Shown: positions 61,909 to 64,000 of the stretch, in pieces
How the letters are laid out: every line of letters begins with the position of its first letter
How positions within the stretch are numbered: the stretch's first letter is position 1
DNA from: Blastocystis sp. Blastoise
Taxonomy: Eukaryota; Sar; Bigyra; Opalinata; Blastocystidae
DNA length: 64,000 bases
Direction of reading: 5' to 3'
Assembly: GCA_039096225.1 (NCBI GenBank)
Contig: JBBPEB010000013.1
Location: 1,659,501 to 1,723,500 of the forward strand
Notes under the pieces: model-generated
Seen by the model: only the letters and a program-made list of their open reading frames with translations
What the model was told of the DNA's origin: nothing
Database searches by the model: none
Position numbers and translations under genes: made by a program

Positions 61909-64000
61909 TATATATACATAATAGACGAGGATGTATAATATTATTAATCCATTCAGAATATTGTTCATTAGATAATAATTTAATATCATTCAGAAAACTA
62001 AAATCTTCAGGAATATCTATAGAATTAATGTTATATATATATATATAAAGCTATGAAAAAATAAAACATCTAATGTATATATAACAATATATATTTTAAT
62101 AAAAATTCTTTTATATAAATCTAATAGCAAATATATCTACAGTAAAAACAAGGAAAATAAAAAGATAAATAAATCCTTTAGAGAAAAATAATCTAAATAA
62201 AATATATATACTGAATCCCATATCTAATTGTGGATTTCTAAAAACATATGGAAAATTGAAGTTATACTATATACACAATGTAATTCAATAAATATGTACT
62301 ATAATTATGTATATATAATATATATATTTATATATATATACGTTAAGAATAGCAATATCTAGTCTCTGAATATGTTTTTGTTTTGCGTAATTAAGATCTT
62401 CATGAGTAAGTATCTTATTATGATAGATAACATAGATACTCTCACCATATTTTCTCTAGAAATTAAAAAAATCAAATATTATATATATATATATATATAT
62501 ACAATTAAGAAGTCCATAAAGGGTTTATACGTAGTCATCTTTGCAGAATTATGGTATACAAGAGTGTCACGTGTATTTAAATTAAGAGCGTAAATATCTA
62601 CAGTAGAAATACTCTATATATATATATATATATATATATATTCACTAATATACATAAATATATATATATATACATATATATAATTATTAAAAGTTTGTTT
62701 TAAATAGTTTGTCTTTTTCCTATATATATGTGGTATTAGTAAGAAGGAATAATAAATAGTAATATATATATATACTCAACTTCAGCCCTGAATTCATTCG
62801 CTATATATATATATATCATATTAGTGTGACAAAACAAATAAATAGAAAAAAAACATAAAAAATATATAATATATATAATATAAAAAATATAAATACAGTT
62901 GATATCTACTTTACGTTCAAAAACAAGACTATTATACCAAAGATGAGTTGTAACATTATTCATTGGATAAATACTATCTAAAGCTTCTTGAATAGTTTCT
63001 TTAGTATATTTCTTTAATAACAATTCATATTGACTATCTAAAGAGGATAAATCGACTATAGTACATAATTTAATTAATTCATTTTGAAGGATTTCTAAAA
63101 TAGACAAATTTTCCATGGATTTCAGATATAAATCAGGAATATATTGCGGTATATGATCTTTTAAACCATGTAAAACACCTTTATTTATATCATTCGTATC
63201 TACAGAATTACTTAATGGAGCTATATATATAGTATAACTAATATATATATAAGTATAATTAATATATATATAGGATTATTAATATATATATATATATATA
63301 TATCTGCATAATTAATATATATATATAATTAATTAATATATATATATATCTGCATAATTAATATATATATATAATTAATTAATATATATATATATCTGCA
63401 TAATTAATATATATATATAATTAATTAATATATATATATATACATATAATTGGATGTAGAGGATGAGGAGAAGTTTCTTTCATCTATATATATATATATA
63501 TATATATATATAATGCTAAGTAAATACAGAAAAATAATATTATAAATAAAAAAAATAATCGTGAATATACCTTAAAAAGTAAAACAAATATAATAGGTAT
63601 AGGATTCTGTGGAATATATTTATTATTTTCAACTAAGTAATTAATCCATAATGACTGAATAATATATCCTGATCCATAAGCCCAAGGAAGGCTAGAAATC
63701 TATAATAAATATGAAATATAAATTTAAAAACAACTTTTTTTTTAGAAAACAATAAAAATTAAATTCAACTAGAATTATTATTATATACCCATTGTTTATC
63801 AGGTTGACTTTGTTTTGACATTGATTTCATTGGATAAAGTTCTTGAATTTGAGTATTCATCTTTAAAAAAGCATCTTGACTAGTATCTAAAGCAATATAA
63901 ATCGGTTCTTTTAAATGCATCAATTCCTCCATAGTAGAGGCGTTGTTGATCGACGGTGAGCCATGTACAAATACATTATAACCTATATGAAAAAGCTCAG
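46762..64000 (-). CDS. giant dynein/midasin-type six-AAA protein with vWA-like and GATase-like domains (5' end beyond window)
   Basis: The last exon (46762-61106) is 14.3 kb without an intron. Upstream small exons join in frame: 61192-61261, 61314-61510, 61552-61635, 61767-61856, 61918-62016, 62212-62266, 62342-62455, 62503-62613, ~62776-62815, 62897-63220, 63444-63483, 63571-63699 and 63789 to the edge, giving about 5300 residues so far. Counting from codon 61053: AAA1 has Walker A GETSSGKT (~214) and Walker B GGILLLDELSLA (~278); AAA2 is degenerate (~500); AAA3 has GLESTGKT (~795); AAA4 is degenerate, GGSESKDQ (~1092); AAA5 has GAPDIGKS (~1433) and LLLDELNLA (~1535); AAA6 has GPSPSGKT (~1791). 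A long helical linker follows, then vWA-like segments near 3600 (NLICDVNFS) and 3950-4090, a GATase-like domain (~4198-4460, VVITCSPGDG, GGIMFMLENS) and a final vWA-like domain (~4520-4700). It presumably acts as a mechanochemical remodelling ATPase; the target is unknown. It is not typical midasin. Confidence 0.82.
61680..61765. repeat. 9-base tandem repeats in an intron of the giant gene
   Basis: Units such as TTTGTTACA and TTTATTATG are repeated several times between the small exons at 61552-61635 and 61767-61856. Confidence 0.7.
61862..61910. repeat. (AAT)n repeat in an intron of the giant gene
   Basis: About 14 AAT/ATA units followed by TA units occupy the intron between the exons at 61767-61856 and 61918-62016. 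Confidence 0.8.
63304..63441. repeat. three tandem copies of a 46-base unit
   Basis: The unit begins CTGCATAATTAATATATATA and recurs at 63304, 63350 and 63396 with essentially no difference; the last copy loses its end near 63441. It lies inside an intron of the giant gene and is made mainly of TA runs and TTAATTAA-type palindromes. Confidence 0.88.

Noticed and set aside
62372-62593. Plus-strand frame of 73 codons
   Set aside because: It is antisense to two small exons of the giant gene (62342-62455 and 62503-62613), which fit its reading phase better.
63304-63441. CRISPR-like direct repeats
   Set aside because: Repeats are contiguous, made of TA runs, without unique spacers, and lie in a eukaryotic intron.

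Overview
The window is very AT-rich nuclear DNA from a eukaryote, probably a single-celled one, that uses the standard stop codons. The evidence is split genes with many short introns, long (TA)n, (AAT)n and (AATA)n tracts, poly-Asn in one protein, and a set of typically eukaryotic genes: Mo25, the glycogen debranching enzyme, a UBR-box E3 ligase, a TLDc protein and a giant multi-AAA ATPase. Nearly every intron has the form GTATAT...TATAG and many are little more than a TA microsatellite. A dictyostelid-like amoeba or an anaerobic chytrid-like fungus would fit this composition, but I cannot assign the species from sequence alone.

Layout. Positions 1-97 hold the tail of a plus-strand gene. On the minus strand follow an unrecognised 457-residue membrane/coiled-coil protein (361-2394) and a complete 344-residue Mo25/CAB39 gene (2659-4435). 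Divergent from Mo25 is a complete glycogen debranching enzyme (4900-12619, plus). From about 14.8 to 45.2 kb lies an island of a lineage-specific gene family with four copies: 14866-18837 (+), 21178-25051 (-), 25997-29877 (+) and 41497-45184 (-). Each begins with a BTB/T1-like segment and continues as a ladder of short exons that end in leucine-rich-repeat-like strands. Between copies three and four sit a BTB-TLDc gene (30197-31782, -) and a large UBR1-like N-recognin (32047-40852, +). The rest (46762 to the right edge, -) is one giant gene whose last exon alone is 14.3 kb and intron-free. It encodes six dynein/midasin-type AAA modules followed by von Willebrand A-like domains and a glutamine-amidotransferase-like domain, while its 5' part is cut into more than ten small exons and runs off the window.

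Themes. The conserved genes (Mo25, debranching enzyme, UBR1) look intact. The BTB-ladder family looks young and unstable: the two minus-strand copies are close relatives that share upstream sequence, while both plus-strand copies carry frame and splice lesions. The giant AAA/vWA protein is the most unusual object. Its C-terminal vWA domain has lost the usual metal-site aspartate and gained a cysteine cluster, and its one-sided intron distribution suggests intron loss from the 3' side. Intergenic stretches hold no RNA gene that I could recognise.
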